From: Lacunisphaera sp.
GTDB lineage: Bacteria > Verrucomicrobiota > Verrucomicrobiia > Opitutales > Opitutaceae
NCBI GenBank assembly: GCA_029945855.1
Contig: JAQSDJ010000324.1
Location: 1-40,100 of the forward strand
Length of the DNA: 40,100 nt
Direction: 5' to 3'
This document shows positions 37,548-40,100 of the stretch, in pieces (the first letter of the stretch is position 1; every line of letters starts with the position of its first letter). Under the pieces are notes generated by a model. It made no database searches. It had not been told where the DNA came from and was given only the letters and a program-made list of their open reading frames with translations. Made by a program: the position numbers and the translations under genes.

Positions 37548-39470
37548 TTATTTGTAGGAGCGCACGCTCATCTTGGTGAATTCGTAGTTCAGGGGCTCGG
37601 CGTTGCGCAGCGGGGTCTGGCCCTCGCCCTGGTATTCCCAGGCGGCGACGTGGCCAAACTTCTCGTCGTCGCGTTTGCACTCGCCGTCCGGATACTGGTA
37701 TTCCTCGCGGAAGTGCCCGCCGCAGCTTTCCTCGCGGGTGAGCGCGTCGCGGCACATCAGCTCGCCGAGCTCCATGTAGTCGGCCACGCGGCCGGCCTGC
37801 TCGAGCGACTGGTTGAGCGTGTCGGCGGAACCGGGAACCAGAACGTTCGCCCAGAATTCCTCGCGCAGGGCGGGGATCTTCTGCAACGCGGCCTCGAGGC
37901 CGGCCTTGGTGCGGGCCATGCCGCAGTGGTCCCACATGATCTTGCCGAGACGCTTGTGGAAATGGCTGACGGGCTGCTTGCCCTTGTTGTCGAGCAGGCG
38001 CTTGGTCAGGCCCGTGACGTTCTGCTCAGCCTGCGTGAATTCGGCGCGGTCCGGCGCGGGCCGCGAGCCGGGCTTCTGGCCGGCGAGGTAGTCGCCGATC
38101 GTGTAGGGAATGACGAAGTAGCCGTCAGCGAGGCCCTGCATGAGCGCTGAGGCGCCGAGGCGGTTGGCGCCGTGGTCGGAGAAGTTCGCCTCGCCGAGCA
38201 CGAAAAGGCCCGGGATGTTGGACATCAGGTTGTAGTCCACCCAGAGGCCGCCCATCGTGTAGTGCACGGCCGGGAAGATGCGCATCGGCGTCTTGTAGGC
38301 GTTCTCGGCGGTGATCTCGTGATAGATGTCGAAGAGGTTGCCGTAGCGTTCGCGCACGGCGGGTTCGCCGAGGCGCTTGATGGCGTCGGCAAAGTCGAGG
38401 TAGACGCCGAGGCCGGACTCACCGACGCCGCGGCCCTCGTCGCACATGCGCATGGCGGCGCGGGAGGAGACGTCGCGCGGGGCGAGGTTGCCAAAGCTCG
38501 GGTAGATGCGCTCGAGGTAGTAGTCGCGGTCGCCCTCGGCGATGTCGGCGGGGTTCTTCTTCGCGTCCTCCTTCTTCTTCGGCACCCAGATGCGGCCGTC
38601 GTTGCGGAGCGACTCGGACATGAGGGTGAGCTTGGACTGGTAGTCGCCGCTCACCGGGATGCAGGTCGGGTGGATCTGCGTATAGCAGGGGTTCGCGAGG
38701 CAGGCGCCGCGCTTGTAGGCGCGCCAGATGGCGGTGGCGTTGGACTGCCGGGCGTAGGTGGAGAGGTTGAAGACGTTGCCGTAGCCGCCGGTGGCGAGGA
38801 TGACGGCGTCGGCGCTGTGGCGCTCGATTTTGCCCGTGATCAGGTCGCGGACGATGATGCCCTTGGCGTGGCCGTCGACGACGACGAGATCGAGCATCTC
38901 GGCGTTGTTGTGCATCTCGACGCCACCCTGGCCGATCATGCGGGAGAGGGCGGAATAGGCGCCGAGGAGGAGTTGCTGGCCGGTCTGGCCGCGGGCGTAG
39001 AAAGTGCGCGAGACTTGGGCGCCGCCGAAGGAGCGGTTGGCGAGCAAGCCGCCGTATTCGCGGGCGAAGGGCACGCCTTGGGCGGCACATTGGTCGATGA
39101 TATTGACCGAGACCTCGGCGAGACGGTGGACGTTGGCCTCGCGGGCGCGATAATCGCCGCCCTTGAGCGTGTCGTAGTAGAGCCGGTGGACGGAGTCGCC
39201 GTCGTTCTGGTAGTTCTTGGCGGCGTTGATGCCGCCCTGCGCAGCGATGGAGTGGGCGCGGCGGGGGCTGTCGTGGAAGACGAAGTTCTTCACCTTGTAG
39301 CCCAGCTCGGCGAGGGTGGCGGCGGCTGAGGCGCCCGCGAGGCCGGCCCCGACGACGATGATCTCGTATTTCCGCTTGTTGGCGGGGTTGACGAGCTTGA
39401 TCTCCGTCTTGTGCCGCTGCCATTTGTCGGCGAGCGGACCGGCGGGAATTTTGGATTCAAGTTTGGCCAT
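37548..39470 (-). CDS. sdhA: Succinate dehydrogenase/fumarate reductase flavoprotein subunit
   Basis: This 640-aa FAD subunit oxidises succinate to fumarate at the membrane. The FAD site is [21 protein letters not shown] (residues 38-58). [15 protein letters not shown] carries the histidine that binds FAD covalently. Active-site elements are [19 protein letters not shown] and [16 protein letters not shown]; the substrate-binding [12 protein letters not shown] and [15 protein letters not shown] follow. Length and motifs match the B-type flavoprotein of Bacteroidota and Bacillus. It lies between sdhC (12 bases upstream) and sdhB in the order C-A-B. Confidence 0.96.
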   Translation of the reverse strand: MAKLESKIPAGPLADKWQRHKTEIKLVNPANKRKYEIIVVGAGLAGASAAATLAELGYKVKNFVFHDSPRRAHSIAAQGGINAAKNYQNDGDSVHRLYYDTLKGGDYRAREANVHRLAEVSVNIIDQCAAQGVPFAREYGGLLANRSFGGAQVSRTFYARGQTGQQLLLGAYSALSRMIGQGGVEMHNNAEMLDLVVVDGHAKGIIVRDLITGKIERHSADAVILATGGYGNVFNLSTYARQSNATAIWRAYKRGACLANPCYTQIHPTCIPVSGDYQSKLTLMSESLRNDGRIWVPKKKEDAKKNPADIAEGDRDYYLERIYPSFGNLAPRDVSSRAAMRMCDEGRGVGESGLGVYLDFADAIKRLGEPAVRERYGNLFDIYHEITAENAYKTPMRIFPAVHYTMGGLWVDYNLMSNIPGLFVLGEANFSDHGANRLGASALMQGLADGYFVIPYTIGDYLAGQKPGSRPAPDRAEFTQAEQNVTGLTKRLLDNKGKQPVSHFHKRLGKIMWDHCGMARTKAGLEAALQKIPALREEFWANVLVPGSADTLNQSLEQAGRVADYMELGELMCRDALTREESCGGHFREEYQYPDGECKRDDEKFGHVAAWEYQGEGQTPLRNAEPLNYEFTKMSVRSYK

Positions 39471-39482
39471 GGCGGGAGAGGA

Positions 39483-40100
39483 TTAGCGGTGGATCAGGCC
39501 GCTGAGCACCGGCAGCCACCCCAAGATGGCGAGCGGAATGGCGGCGTTGAGGAGAAAGTAGCCCCAGCAGTAGATGACAGCGAAGCCCTCGAGGCCGCGC
39601 GTCCAGCGCTCGTTCTTGAGCCCGAGCGACTGCACCATGCTCACGATGCCGTGGCTGAGATGGTAGCTAAGCAGGCCCACCGCAATGATATAGAATATCG
39701 AGACGCCGACATTGGAGAAACCCTGCACCACCATGGTGTAGACGTCCCGGACGGCGGTGCCGCTGGCTAGCCGGTAGCTGTGTTCGCTCCACTCGGGATG
39801 GCCGATGCGGATGGTGAAATGAGCCAGATGGAAGACCAGGAAGGCCAGGACGACAATGCCGGTGCGGGCCATCACGCGCGACGCGAGCGTGGCGCGGCTG
39901 GTGTGGTCGACCCCGTAACCGGTGGGCCGGGCCGCGCGGTTCTCGATCGTGAGCTGGATGGCGATCCAGATGTGGATGACCACGCAGGCCAGCAGGAACA
40001 GGCGGATAAGCCAGAGCGCGCCGCCCAGCGACTCAAGCAGGAGGCCGTAGGCGTTGATTTTCTCGGGCGGGAGAAATATCTGCAGATTGCCGACCAGGTG
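39483..40100 (-). CDS. sdhC: Succinate dehydrogenase cytochrome b subunit, B-type (5' end outside window)
   Basis: This is the membrane anchor of complex II that carries the heme(s) and the quinone site. The visible 205 residues start with HLVGNLQIFLPPEKINAYG, the conserved first-helix end of B-type SdhC. At least four more hydrophobic segments follow (LWLIRLFLLACVVIHIWIAIQ, GIVVLAFLVFHLAHF, VSIFYIIAVGLLSYHLSHGIV, FAVIYCWGYFLLNAAIPLAILG). The histidines in VIHIWIA, VFHLAHF and SYHLSHG are the likely heme ligands. Reading continues in frame past the window end, so the true start is upstream at higher coordinates. It opens the sdhCAB operon. Confidence 0.92.
   Translation of the reverse strand, partial: HLVGNLQIFLPPEKINAYGLLLESLGGALWLIRLFLLACVVIHIWIAIQLTIENRAARPTGYGVDHTSRATLASRVMARTGIVVLAFLVFHLAHFTIRIGHPEWSEHSYRLASGTAVRDVYTMVVQGFSNVGVSIFYIIAVGLLSYHLSHGIVSMVQSLGLKNERWTRGLEGFAVIYCWGYFLLNAAIPLAILGWLPVLSGLIHR

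Overview
**Organism.** The window is GC-rich, gene-dense bacterial chromosome. Its content points to a Verrucomicrobiota member, probably Opitutaceae. This is inferred from protein style, not from a marker gene: a B-type sdhC-sdhA-sdhB operon, a CorE-like metal-sensing sigma factor, many secreted orphan proteins, and few clear Shine-Dalgarno sites. No rRNA, tRNA, CRISPR array, phage or transposase gene was seen. No gene-free stretch exceeds 300 bases; the longest, 36474-36717, holds two paired inverted-repeat elements.

**Layout.** 1-948: 3' part of a Sua5-type tRNA modification gene. 1066-5079 (minus): an exopolysaccharide export block (beta-barrel protein, intrinsic terminator, Wza-like exporter, Wzc-like tyrosine kinase), with a divergent TPR protein at 5260-6840. 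6837-9476: hisC, a HAD phosphatase and an SDR oxidoreductase. 9569-11370 (minus): an arsenic operon, arsM-arsN2-SigZ-like sigma factor. 11430-14052: an RhlE-type helicase, a DUF3568 lipoprotein and a polyamine-type acetyltransferase. 14123-19883: an outer-membrane protein, a MocR regulator, a DJ-1/PfpI protein, a DMT exporter and an orphan membrane protein. 20010-29175: a copper/silver-type metal resistance island. 29242-33127: a small lipoprotein, then lysA-gpsA-inositol phosphatase (minus). 33206-36473: small membrane and secreted orphans. 36718-40100 (minus): sdhB, sdhA and partial sdhC.

**Main discovery.** The metal island appears to be one sigma-factor regulon. The same bipartite promoter, TGTAAGATT-N13-CGTCT, occurs three times with identical elements and spacing: before cusB-cusA-YHS/TRASH-like protein-corE-like sigma, before a 53-residue Cys-rich protein plus a membrane methyltransferase, and before a copper-type P-type ATPase. 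The sigma factor has the CxC linker and Cys-rich tail typical of CorE-type factors that sense metal directly, so this looks like an autoregulated one-component metal response.

**Second link.** The arsM operon, whose own sigma factor also has a cysteine-rich tail, shares a distinctive start region with the 53-residue protein gene: CGTCTGC, then an inverted repeat with a 7-base spacer beginning AACCA, ending exactly on the A of the ATG. In both cases 24 bases separate CGTCT from the ATG. This suggests common control of the arsenic and copper modules.

**Third pattern.** Four of the six convergent gene junctions carry head-to-head REP-like palindromes with GTGG, GTAG or GGAG heads. Such elements are typical products of REP-associated tyrosine transposases.
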